A model generated the notes under the pieces. It made no database searches, was not told the origin of the DNA, and saw nothing but the letters and a program-made list of their open reading frames with translations. Shown here in pieces: positions 1 to 6,391 of a DNA stretch of 28,598 bases. Each line of letters opens with the position of its first letter. The first letter of the stretch is position 1. The DNA is from RGIG5299 sp045542315. Its GTDB lineage: Bacteria; Bacillota; Clostridia; Oscillospirales; RGIG5299. The position numbers were made by a program, and so were the translations under genes. Location: NCBI GenBank assembly GCA_045542315.1, contig JAZQKU010000076.1, forward strand, positions 1 through 28,598, written 5' to 3'.

Positions 1-429
1 TCCTCAGAAAACCGAAGAGAGCTTACCGCAAAAACGAATGAACTTGCCAAATTGGAGAAACGTAACGCGGAGCTGAACACCTTATTCAAAAGACTTTACG
101 AGGATAATGTTCTCGGTAAAATCACAAACGAACAGTTCCGTATGTTATCCGATGGTTACAACGCAGAGCAAAGAACGATAGCGGAACAGATTCCACTTCT
201 GCAAAAGCAGATCGAAGATTTAAAGGCTTCCTCAACTAACGTAGAACGATTCGTTATGATATCAAACAAGTACACCGATCTGCAAGCCTTAACCCCGGAG
301 ATCCTGCGAACCTTCATCGACAAAATCGTAATCCACGAGCGTACCGAAAAGTGGGCGAAGACGGCAGAGCAACAAATCGACATCTACTTTCGATACGTCG
401 GATGCATCGTTCCTACCAAAAAAGACTAA
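1..429 (+). CDS. Large serine recombinase, C-terminal fragment (cut by window edge)
   Basis: The reading frame is open from base 1 and ends at TAA 427-429, so the gene begins left of the window; the internal ATG at 52 is not a start. The visible ~142 residues are a charged coiled-coil stretch (alternating Glu/Lys/Leu over roughly the first 80 residues) followed by a segment containing DKIVIHERTEK and IDIYFRYVG. This is the usual C-terminal tail (DUF4368-type) of TndX/TnpX-like large serine recombinases, which excise and integrate conjugative or mobilizable elements. The catalytic serine domain and zinc-ribbon region are outside the window, so activity cannot be judged. Its end next to an ordinary chromosomal operon suggests the right end of an integrated element or a remnant. 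Family assignment is from recognised sequence pattern only. Confidence 0.8.
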   Translation, partial: SSENRRELTAKTNELAKLEKRNAELNTLFKRLYEDNVLGKITNEQFRMLSDGYNAEQRTIAEQIPLLQKQIEDLKASSTNVERFVMISNKYTDLQALTPEILRTFIDKIVIHERTEKWAKTAEQQIDIYFRYVGCIVPTKKD

Positions 430-441
430 AACAAAAGGAAA

Positions 442-467
442 GGACGGACAGCCTAAACTGTCCGTCC
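442..467 (-). terminator. Hairpin between convergent genes, probable terminator of the ytr-like operon
   Basis: A perfect 10-bp stem (GGACGGACAG / CTGTCCGTCC) has a 6-nt loop. Read on the minus strand it is followed by a T-rich tail (TTTCCTTTTGTTTT), which fits a rho-independent terminator for the minus-strand operon ending at 542. On the plus strand there is no T-run, so it would be a weaker terminator for the recombinase gene. Confidence 0.6.
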
Positions 468-492
468 AACTCCAAGACACCGCCTCACACAA

Positions 493-560
493 GATATCCT
501 TATGACAACTTGCGTAATGTCAGCCGTTTTTTTGTTGTGTGTTAAACAATTAAGGATATC
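493..560. repeat. Spaced inverted repeat at the edge of the recombinase gene
   Basis: GATATCCTTA (493-502) recurs inverted as TAAGGATATC (551-560), 48 bp apart. The right arm lies in the last codons of the minus-strand gene 542-1465. A shorter inverted pair TGACA/TGTCA sits just inside the left arm. This could be a recombination-site relic of the adjacent serine recombinase or chance; the sequence alone does not decide. Confidence 0.35.
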
Positions 561-1465
561 GCAACCGAAAGTGCCGTGAGAACCGCCGCCATAACTGAAA
601 CGATTATATAAAGCGCTCGGTTTCTCTTTTTCACTATCGCGAAAACGGCAAACAGCACCGTCAAAGCCGCAGGTAAAACGATAAAAAGAATTACAAGGAA
701 TATATTTGATATTAGGCTTACAAAATCCTTATTGTGAAGAAATCCGAATTCAACCTTATAGTATTTCTCAAGTGCCGCTTCAATATCTGCCTTAAGCTCG
801 GAATTTTTAATCCTCTTTACCGGCATGTTAACATCGTATTTCGGCACGAAAATATTGGTGTATTTCGATTTTGCAAATCTCTCGTTATCGGCGTAATCAT
901 AATAATAGTAGTTATCGTTCATTATTATCAAAACGCCTTTTGGCATTACGATTGATTTATCACCGCTTTCTGCGTAAACCTCGAAAATCTGCTCCGCCTT
1001 TTCAATATTTATCGTTGTTTTGTGAGTTTCCTCTTCAGACATAAGGAACTTCGCAGGGGTAACAAAGCTGTTGCCCTCCGGATAGCCGAAATCAACAATA
1101 AAATCAACGTTGCCGTCCCTCATCGCGTTGTATTCCTCAACCATATCGTCGCGAAGATAGCTCGCCGTAAACGTCGCTCCGTCGTTATAATAATAGGTCA
1201 TACGAATAATGGTATTTTCCTCGTTGGAATATGCAACGAGATTCTTCACTTCTTCGCGGAGTGCATCGGGAATAAATATTTCAAGCTCTTTATAAAGCTC
1301 ATCCTCAATCAGCGTTGCATTAAAGCGACTGTATTCCTTGCCGACATAGGACAATTTCATAAGATCTGCCGAGGGAGTTACCCTCGGCGCCGTAAGAGCG
1401 CTTGCGGAAATTGCAAGGGTAAAAACAAATAAAATCGAAAGAAAAACCAAAACCGCTTTTTTCAT
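542..1465 (-). CDS. Secreted/membrane-anchored protein of a ytr-like operon, unknown function
   Basis: The ATG at 1465 is preferred over the GTG at 1471 because the AGGAGG site lies about 8 nt from the ATG and only 2 nt from the GTG. The product (~307 aa) has a signal peptide (MKKAVLVFLSILFVF... ending near ASA), a ~200-residue polar extracellular region without cysteines or a recognised catalytic motif, and two hydrophobic segments at the C terminus separated by the basic KKRNR loop. It would therefore be anchored in the membrane with its bulk outside. It is the last gene of the GntR-ABC ATPase-permease operon, 14 nt after the permease stop. In ytr-type operons such accessory membrane proteins accompany the transporter. 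I do not recognise the family, and the function is inferred only from position. Confidence 0.8.
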   Translation of the reverse strand: MKKAVLVFLSILFVFTLAISASALTAPRVTPSADLMKLSYVGKEYSRFNATLIEDELYKELEIFIPDALREEVKNLVAYSNEENTIIRMTYYYNDGATFTASYLRDDMVEEYNAMRDGNVDFIVDFGYPEGNSFVTPAKFLMSEEETHKTTINIEKAEQIFEVYAESGDKSIVMPKGVLIIMNDNYYYYDYADNERFAKSKYTNIFVPKYDVNMPVKRIKNSELKADIEAALEKYYKVEFGFLHNKDFVSLISNIFLVILFIVLPAALTVLFAVFAIVKKRNRALYIIVSVMAAVLTALSVAISLIV

Positions 1466-1479
1466 AAACACACCCTCCT

Positions 1480-2322
1480 TTAACTGAGATTTAACTTGCG
1501 GTCAATCATTTTATACTGAATAATATAAAGAATCGTCGCGCCTATTGTAATGAAAACAAAAGCCATGAGGAACGCCAAGGCGGCAACGGGATATTGGGTT
1601 TCGAGTTTTAATTCAAAAAATGCCTCTGCGATAGTCGGAAGAACCATAAGCATAAATACCATGTTGACAGTTGACAATAAGCTTGTTACGCCCCAATAAA
1701 TAGCAACCGAAACCACGACCTTTGCTTTTTTTACAACCGTTGAACCGAGTGTGATACAGCAGTAAAGGAGCAAAAGCGAGAACACCGTCGACGCAAGGGC
1801 AATAATCAATATTTCAATAAAATATATGATTGCATATATTTCTCTGCCTTCACAAATATCAAACATTAAGTAAAACAGTTCCTTAACTAATACCGCCAAC
1901 GACCATTCTACAGCGACGGCTCGTATAACGAGCATATCTTTAAAAATTATGTATGTTTCTACAGCTATAAGCAGCGAAGTCACAACTGTTAAAATAGTGC
2001 CCGAAATTATTTTTGAATTAAGTAAGCTGCTTTTTTTGACGGGAAGAGTGAAGGTAAGATAACCCTCGTCGGAGAAAAAGTTTCTGTAAAATCTCGCGAA
2101 AACTATTATCATTGAGGTAATGAAGAATACAAGCAAGGCAAGTCCTATAACGATAAGAAAAATGAGCGCCATTTCATAAACTTCTTCACGGTATTTTTTC
2201 ATATCGTTAAAAATCGGAGCGCAATAGGATCCGACAAACGAAAGAATCAGCGTTATAACGGCGCCAATCCACCAAATCCGCATCATTTCCTTAAAATCGT
2301 ATTTTAAAAGCCTTCTGATCAT
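1480..2322 (-). CDS. ABC transporter permease (ABC-2 type)
   Basis: A 280-residue integral membrane protein with about six hydrophobic segments (residues near 15-35, 50-75, 105-130, 165-190, 200-225 and 245-270), typical of ABC-2/YtrC-D-like permeases. It would form the membrane channel for the ATPase encoded immediately upstream. Its ATG overlaps the ATPase stop in an ATGA junction (2319-2322), implying translational coupling, and an AAGGAGG site precedes it. Because there is one permease gene, a homodimer is expected. The substrate is unknown. In Bacillus, YtrA-regulated transporters respond to cell-wall-active antibiotics, but nothing here proves that role. Confidence 0.85.
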   Translation of the reverse strand: MIRRLLKYDFKEMMRIWWIGAVITLILSFVGSYCAPIFNDMKKYREEVYEMALIFLIVIGLALLVFFITSMIIVFARFYRNFFSDEGYLTFTLPVKKSSLLNSKIISGTILTVVTSLLIAVETYIIFKDMLVIRAVAVEWSLAVLVKELFYLMFDICEGREIYAIIYFIEILIIALASTVFSLLLLYCCITLGSTVVKKAKVVVSVAIYWGVTSLLSTVNMVFMLMVLPTIAEAFFELKLETQYPVAALAFLMAFVFITIGATILYIIQYKMIDRKLNLS

Positions 2323-3017
2323 CGGAATACCTCCTTAAACAGCTCGTTTAGCGATTTTCCGCTTTCGTTTCTCGCCTCTTCGGCGTTTCCGGTTTTGAGT
2401 ATCTCTCCGCCGTAGGAAAGGAAAACGAACTCATCGAGCACCTGCTCTATATCGGTTATAAGGTGAGTTGTGATTATAATTGTTGCCTCGGGGTCGTAAT
2501 TACTTACGATGGTGCCGAGAATATAATCTCTTGCCGCAGGGTCAACACCCGCTATCGGCTCGTCAAGCAAATAAAGACGGGCGCGGCGCGACATCACCAT
2601 TATAAGAAGCACCTTTTCCTTCGTGCCCTTTGAAAGCGACTTAAGATTTGAATTTATATCAATTTTCAGGTCTTTTATAAGCGCCTCGGCACGTGCGGCA
2701 TCGAAATCAGTGTAAAAATCGGAGAAAAATGCAACAAGCTCTCTCAATTTCATCGACGGGCTGAAATAGCATCTTTCGGGAAGATAGGAAACGAGCGCCT
2801 TGCTCTTTTCGCCTATCTCCTCGCCGCAAACGGTTATCTTGCCCGAATCGGGCTGCAAAAGTCCTGAAATAAGCTTGATAAGGGTTGACTTACCGCAACC
2901 GTTGGGACCTAAAAGCCCTATTATTTTTCCGGATTCAACCTCTAAATTAAAGTCCTTTAAAACGGGAGCTCCTTTTTTATAGCTCTTTGTTACGTTTTTA
3001 CATTGAAGTACCATCAT
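2319..3017 (-). CDS. ABC transporter ATP-binding protein (YtrB-like)
   Basis: The 232-residue nucleotide-binding subunit carries Walker A GPNGCGKST (about residues 37-45), an ABC signature of the divergent form LSKGTKEK, Walker B LYLLDEP followed by the D-loop region AGVDPAA, and the switch histidine in TTHLITD. It energises the permease encoded next. Two in-frame ATGs (3017 and 3014) lie behind AGGAGGAGG; the first overlaps the TGA of the GntR gene (ATGA), so the three genes are coupled. The signature lacking the usual SGGQ is common in GntR-linked ABC-2 systems. The assignment as an ATPase is firm; export versus sensing role and substrate are not known. Confidence 0.93.
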   Translation of the reverse strand: MMVLQCKNVTKSYKKGAPVLKDFNLEVESGKIIGLLGPNGCGKSTLIKLISGLLQPDSGKITVCGEEIGEKSKALVSYLPERCYFSPSMKLRELVAFFSDFYTDFDAARAEALIKDLKIDINSNLKSLSKGTKEKVLLIMVMSRRARLYLLDEPIAGVDPAARDYILGTIVSNYDPEATIIITTHLITDIEQVLDEFVFLSYGGEILKTGNAEEARNESGKSLNELFKEVFR

Positions 3018-3373
3018 TTTGCCTCCTCCTTCAGTATTTCTATCGCGTCCGCATTTGAAAATGAAAGCTCGTTAACGCTTTTCAAAAATTCCTTTGCAAG
3101 GCTTTTTGCAAGCTCTCTTCTTGAAAGCTCAATTACCTCTGCATTTTCGGTAACGAAACGACCCAATGTGCCCTTTGAAATTATTATTCCTTCGTTTTCA
3201 AGCTCCGAAAACGCGTGCTGAACGGTATTCGGATTAACGGCGGCCTCAAGCGCAAGCTGGCGCACGGTGGAAATCCGGCTTCCCGCGCCGTATTCACCCG
3301 AAAGCACCATCCTCTTGATTCTTTCCGCAATCTGCAAATAAACCGCTTTGTCGGAATTAAAGCTCCAAGCCAT
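3014..3373 (-). CDS. GntR-family transcriptional regulator, YtrA subfamily
   Basis: A 119-residue protein starting at the ATG at 3373 (MAWSFNSDKAVYLQ), chosen because AAGGAGG precedes it; the longer frame to 3418 would translate the operator itself. The N-terminal ~75 residues form a winged helix-turn-helix (YLQIAERIKRMVLSGEY... STVRQLALEAAVNPNTVQ... LENEGIII), ending in the GRFV wing. The C-terminal ~40-residue helical tail is short, as in YtrA-type members that lack a large effector domain. It is the first gene of its operon and sits directly behind a promoter with a perfect inverted repeat, so negative autoregulation is likely. The inducer is unknown. Confidence 0.9.
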   Translation of the reverse strand: MAWSFNSDKAVYLQIAERIKRMVLSGEYGAGSRISTVRQLALEAAVNPNTVQHAFSELENEGIIISKGTLGRFVTENAEVIELSRRELAKSLAKEFLKSVNELSFSNADAIEILKEEAK

Positions 3374-3385
3374 ATCATCGCCTCC

Positions 3386-3415
3386 TTGTATTATTGTTCT
3401 AATACAATAATACAA
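3386..3415. promoter_or_regulatory. Perfect inverted-repeat operator for the GntR regulator
   Basis: TTGTATTATTGT (3386-3397) and ACAATAATACAA (3404-3415) are exact reverse complements separated by 6 bp. The distal arm contains the -10 hexamer of the minus-strand promoter and the proximal arm abuts the ribosome site of the GntR gene, so a bound dimer would block both RNA polymerase and early transcription. This arrangement is what is expected for autorepression by a YtrA-type GntR protein. Confidence 0.85.
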
Positions 3416-3435
3416 CATTTTTTATTTTTTGTCAA
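3407..3435 (-). promoter_or_regulatory. Sigma-A promoter of the ytr-like operon
   Basis: On the minus strand, a consensus TTGACA (3435-3430) is followed after exactly 17 bp by TATTAT (3412-3407). Transcription would begin about 27 nt before the GntR start codon. The -10 lies within the inverted-repeat operator. Confidence 0.85.
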
Positions 3436-3458
3436 GCAGTTTTAAAAAAGTTTTTTTG

Positions 3459-3487
3459 TTGAAATAAGACGCAGTTTGTAGTATAAT
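3459..3487 (+). promoter_or_regulatory. Sigma-A promoter for the yeiH-azlCD unit
   Basis: TTGAAA (3459-3464), a 17-bp spacer and a perfect TATAAT (3482-3487) lie 33 bp before the ATG at 3521, which has a GAGGAG ribosome site. It is divergent from the GntR operon promoter; the two -35 elements are about 23 bp apart. Confidence 0.8.
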
Positions 3488-3520
3488 ATTTATTTAATAA
3501 CACCTTGAGGAGAAATCATT

Positions 3521-4555
3521 ATGAATCTTATCAAAAGAGCATCTGCATATTTGCCGGGCATTTGCATTGCCCTTATAATTGCCGCCTTTGCAAAGCTTTT
3601 AGAGTGGCTTTTGCCCATTCATCTTATCGGTGCTTCGGTAATTGCCCTTTTTGCGGGTATGGTAATAAATTGCTTCTGGAAGCCCACGGCGCATTTTTCA
3701 AAGGGGCTGAAATTCACCTCGAAAAAGCTTCTTAAATTTGCAATTATCCTTCTCGGTGCCTCGCTTAATATTATGACGGTTTTAAATGTTGGCAAGCTTT
3801 CGCTTTGCGTTATGGTATTTACCCTTCTTACCTGCTTTGGCGGCGGCTATTTGGTTGGAAGAATTTTTAAAATAAACTGGAAGCTTTCAAACCTCATCTC
3901 GGCAGGCACGGGCATTTGCGGCGGCTCTGCCATTGCCGCAATCGCCCCCGTTATCGACGCGGAGGACCGTGATATTGCCTACGCCATGTCGGCAACCTTC
4001 CTTTTCGATATGGCTATGATACTCCTTTTTCCCATAATGGGCAGGGCCTTGGGGCTTTCCGACGAGGCCTACGGCCTCTGGGCAGGCACCGCCGTTAACG
4101 ATACCTCAAGCGTTGTTGCAGCAGGATATGCCTTTTCCGAGGCGGCAGGCGACTTTGCCACAATGGTAAAGCTCACCCGCACCCTTTCTATTATCCCCAC
4201 AGTTATCACCTTTGCCCTCATTAACGCAAGAATCAAGCGCAAGGAGGCCGCCTCCACGGGCGCCTCTGTTGAAAAGCGCAAGCTTAACGTTACCAAGATA
4301 ATTCCCTGGTTTATTCTGGGCTTTCTGGCTCTTACCGCAATAAACAGCTTTGGCGTTATTCCCGCCGCTCTTTCCTCTCTTATGAAAGACGTAAGCAAAT
4401 TCCTTATGGTTGCGGCGCTTGCGGCAATAGGCCTTAACACAAGCTTTAAGGATATGAAAAAATCGGGCATTGCGCCGATGCTTCACGGATTTATAATTTC
4501 AGCGCTTGTCGTTATCGTGGCAATTGTTGTTGAATATTTTATGGGTTTGGTTTAA
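3521..4555 (+). CDS. YeiH/UPF0324-family putative sulfate exporter
   Basis: A 344-residue polytopic membrane protein with about ten hydrophobic segments, the normal size for the YeiH family (annotated as putative sulfate exporters; direct biochemical support is limited). The family-typical glycine-rich stretch SAGTGICGGSAIAAIAPVI is at about residues 127-145, followed by AYAMSATFLFDMAMILLFP and AGTAVNDTSSVVAAGYAFS, both characteristic. It begins with ATG after GAGGAG and is followed after 5 nt by azlC, so the exporters are probably co-transcribed. The transported anion in this organism is unknown. Confidence 0.88.
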   Translation: MNLIKRASAYLPGICIALIIAAFAKLLEWLLPIHLIGASVIALFAGMVINCFWKPTAHFSKGLKFTSKKLLKFAIILLGASLNIMTVLNVGKLSLCVMVFTLLTCFGGGYLVGRIFKINWKLSNLISAGTGICGGSAIAAIAPVIDAEDRDIAYAMSATFLFDMAMILLFPIMGRALGLSDEAYGLWAGTAVNDTSSVVAAGYAFSEAAGDFATMVKLTRTLSIIPTVITFALINARIKRKEAASTGASVEKRKLNVTKIIPWFILGFLALTAINSFGVIPAALSSLMKDVSKFLMVAALAAIGLNTSFKDMKKSGIAPMLHGFIISALVVIVAIVVEYFMGLV

Positions 4556-4560
4556 AATAA

Positions 4561-5256
4561 ATGAACGATTTTAAAAAAGGCTTAAGGGCAGGAATCCCAA
4601 TAGGACTTGGCTACCTTTCGGTGTCATTTACCTTCGGAATTCTTGCCGTATCATACGGGCTTTACTGGTGGCAGGCGGTTGTTATTTCAATGACCACCCT
4701 CACCTCGGCAGGTCAGCTTGCGGGCGTTGGAATTATGATATACCCCGCACGTTACCTTGAAATGCTCATTTCACAGCTTACGATAAATCTCCGTTATTCC
4801 TTTATGTCGGTTTCTCTTTCCCAAAAGGTTTCACCGAAATTCAAAGGGGTATGGCGCTTTATCCTCGGCTTTTTTATGACCGATGAGATATTTGCGGTTG
4901 CATCTTCTCAAAAGACCGTTTCAGTCAGATTTTTTGCCGGGCTTTCGGTTATACCCTATCTCGGCTGGACGCTTGGCACCCTTTTCGGAGCGGTATTGGG
5001 AAACGTCCTTCCCGAATCGGTGATGAACGCCCTTTGCATTGCCATTTACGGAATGTTTATTGCAATTATCGCACCGGATGCGCGCCGCTCCCGTCCCGTG
5101 CTTACAGTTATTGTGTTATCGGTTGTTTTAAGCACCGCTTTTTACTATCTTCCCGTTTTAAGCACCGTTTCAAGCGGCGTTGCAATAAGCGTTACCGCCG
5201 TTTTTGCGGCTGCTTTTTCGGCGCTTTTATTCCCCGTAAAGGAGGAAGACAAATGA
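4561..5256 (+). CDS. azlC: AzlC-family branched-chain amino acid exporter, large subunit
   Basis: A 231-residue membrane protein starting MNDFKKGLRAGIPIGLGYLSVSFTFGILA, with conserved AzlC features: the N-terminal GIPIGLGY/FTFG segment, TSAGQLAGV and LTINLRYSFMSVSLSQ, and about six or seven membrane spans. AzlC and the small AzlD together form a branched-chain amino acid exporter (azaleucine resistance in Bacillus). No clear ribosome site precedes it; it starts 5 nt after the YeiH stop and may rely on translational coupling. Its stop overlaps the azlD start (ATGA, 5253-5256). Confidence 0.9.
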   Translation: MNDFKKGLRAGIPIGLGYLSVSFTFGILAVSYGLYWWQAVVISMTTLTSAGQLAGVGIMIYPARYLEMLISQLTINLRYSFMSVSLSQKVSPKFKGVWRFILGFFMTDEIFAVASSQKTVSVRFFAGLSVIPYLGWTLGTLFGAVLGNVLPESVMNALCIAIYGMFIAIIAPDARRSRPVLTVIVLSVVLSTAFYYLPVLSTVSSGVAISVTAVFAAAFSALLFPVKEEDK

Positions 5257-5573
5257 ACAGCCTTCAGTTTTTCAGCTACCTTCTCATAATAGCGGGCTCA
5301 ACCTATTTGATAAGAGCCATTCCCTTTGCGGCGGTGAGAAAAAAGATAGAAAACCGCTTTATCCGCTCCTTTCTCTATTACATTCCCTACGCCGTGCTTG
5401 CGGCAATGACCTTTCCCGCCGCGCTTTACGCAACGGGTAACGTCGCGGCGGCGGCAATCGGAATTTTTGCGGCGGTCATTTTTGCGATAATGGGAAAAAG
5501 CCTTACCGTGGTCGCCCTCATTTCATCACTCACCGTTTTCATATCGGAGATTCTTTTAAAAGCAGTCTTTTGA
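5253..5573 (+). CDS. azlD: AzlD-family branched-chain amino acid exporter, small subunit
   Basis: A 106-residue protein with about four hydrophobic segments, the usual AzlD size. It starts at the ATG at 5253 (MNSLQFFSYLLIIAGSTYLIR), placed by the ATGA overlap with azlC and the AAAGGAGG site 5-12 nt upstream; a longer in-frame ORF upstream only reads azlC out of frame. The conserved YLIRAIPF motif and small polar residues in the helices fit AzlD. Its stop codon lies inside the terminator hairpin that follows, so the exporter unit ends here. Confidence 0.9.
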   Translation: MNSLQFFSYLLIIAGSTYLIRAIPFAAVRKKIENRFIRSFLYYIPYAVLAAMTFPAALYATGNVAAAAIGIFAAVIFAIMGKSLTVVALISSLTVFISEILLKAVF

Positions 5574-5584
5574 CTGCTTTTTTC
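5558..5584 (+). terminator. Rho-independent terminator after azlD
   Basis: A perfect stem AAAAGCAGTC (5558-5567) / GACTGCTTTT (5572-5581) with a TTTT loop, ending in a T-run. The azlD stop codon is in the loop and descending arm. Confidence 0.85.
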
Positions 5585-5607
5585 ATTCGTCTTTTTTAAT
5601 AAAAACC

Positions 5608-5636
5608 TTGAATTGAAGTGAAAACGGTGGTATAAT
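5608..5636 (+). promoter_or_regulatory. Sigma-A promoter upstream of DUF554 and the aromatic operon
   Basis: TTGAAT (5608-5613), 17 bp, and perfect TATAAT (5631-5636), about 37 bp before the ATG at 5674. It is the only strong plus-strand promoter I see before pheA, and no terminator separates the DUF554 gene from pheA, so it may drive the whole run to 14392. Confidence 0.75.
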
Positions 5637-5673
5637 GTATTATTATGCATCTATATATAAAGGTTTTGATTAA

Positions 5674-6372
5674 ATGATAGCGGTTTTAATAAACACCCTG
5701 CTTGTAATTGCGGGAAGCTCCGTCGGGCTTTTATTCAAAAAGCTCTTACCCGAAAAAATAACCAAGGCGGTAATGATCGCAATCGGTCTTTGCACCGTTT
5801 ATATCGGCATCGACGGCGCACTTGCGGGAGAAAATACAGTTGTTCTTATTGTTTCAATGGCGCTCGGCACGGCACTCGGCACCCTTATAAACATCGACGG
5901 CGGCATTGAAAAATTCGGTAATTTCCTCTCAAAAAAATTGAAGAAAAACGGAGAAAGCGTTTCCCTTACCGAAGGCTTTATGACCGCAAGCCTCGTTTTT
6001 TGCGTAGGAGCGATGACGGTTGTCGGCGCATTGAATGCGGGAATGCTCGGAAACAACGAGCTTCTTATAACCAAGTCGGTGCTTGACCTCTTTTCCTCCG
6101 CTATGCTTGCCGCAACACTCGGAATAGGCGTGCTGCTTGCATCTGTCTTCGTATTCGTTTTCGAGGGAGCACTCGTGCTGCTTGCGGGGCTTCTTTCACC
6201 GATTCTCGACGATCCCGCCCTTATTGCCGAAATTTCCTCGGTTGGCGGCATTATGATAATCGGTCTGGGACTTAATATTTTGGGGATCTCAAAATTCAAA
6301 ATCGCAAATATGCTCCCGTCACTTTTATTCTTACCGCTTGTATATTTTCTCATAGGGCTTTTGCCGCTTTGA
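5674..6372 (+). CDS. DUF554-family membrane protein
   Basis: A 232-residue hydrophobic protein with about six or seven membrane segments. It shows DUF554 features: an N-terminal glycine-rich helix (LLVIAGSSVGLLFKKLLP), GLCTVYIGIDGAL, LGTLINIDGGIEKFG, FCVGAMTVVGALNAGM and the C-terminal GGIMIIGLGLNILGI with NMLPSLLFLPL. The family is widespread in Firmicutes and described only as putative transporters; no substrate is established. AAAGG lies ahead of the ATG. It is first behind the promoter at 5608-5636 and is 19 nt upstream of pheA, raising the possibility of co-expression with aromatic amino acid synthesis. Confidence 0.88.
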   Translation: MIAVLINTLLVIAGSSVGLLFKKLLPEKITKAVMIAIGLCTVYIGIDGALAGENTVVLIVSMALGTALGTLINIDGGIEKFGNFLSKKLKKNGESVSLTEGFMTASLVFCVGAMTVVGALNAGMLGNNELLITKSVLDLFSSAMLAATLGIGVLLASVFVFVFEGALVLLAGLLSPILDDPALIAEISSVGGIMIIGLGLNILGISKFKIANMLPSLLFLPLVYFLIGLLPL

Positions 6373-6391
6373 GAAAAGGAGGTTTTTTGAA

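Noticed and set aside
3374..3418. Longer N terminus for the GntR regulator
   Set aside because: It would translate the palindromic operator and part of the promoter; the ATG at 3373 has a good ribosome site and the expected N terminus.
5637..6391. T-box or leader-peptide attenuator ahead of pheA
   Set aside because: The short non-coding stretches before DUF554 and before pheA show no T-box core (such as TGGNACCGCG), no run of Phe/Tyr codons and no competing hairpins.
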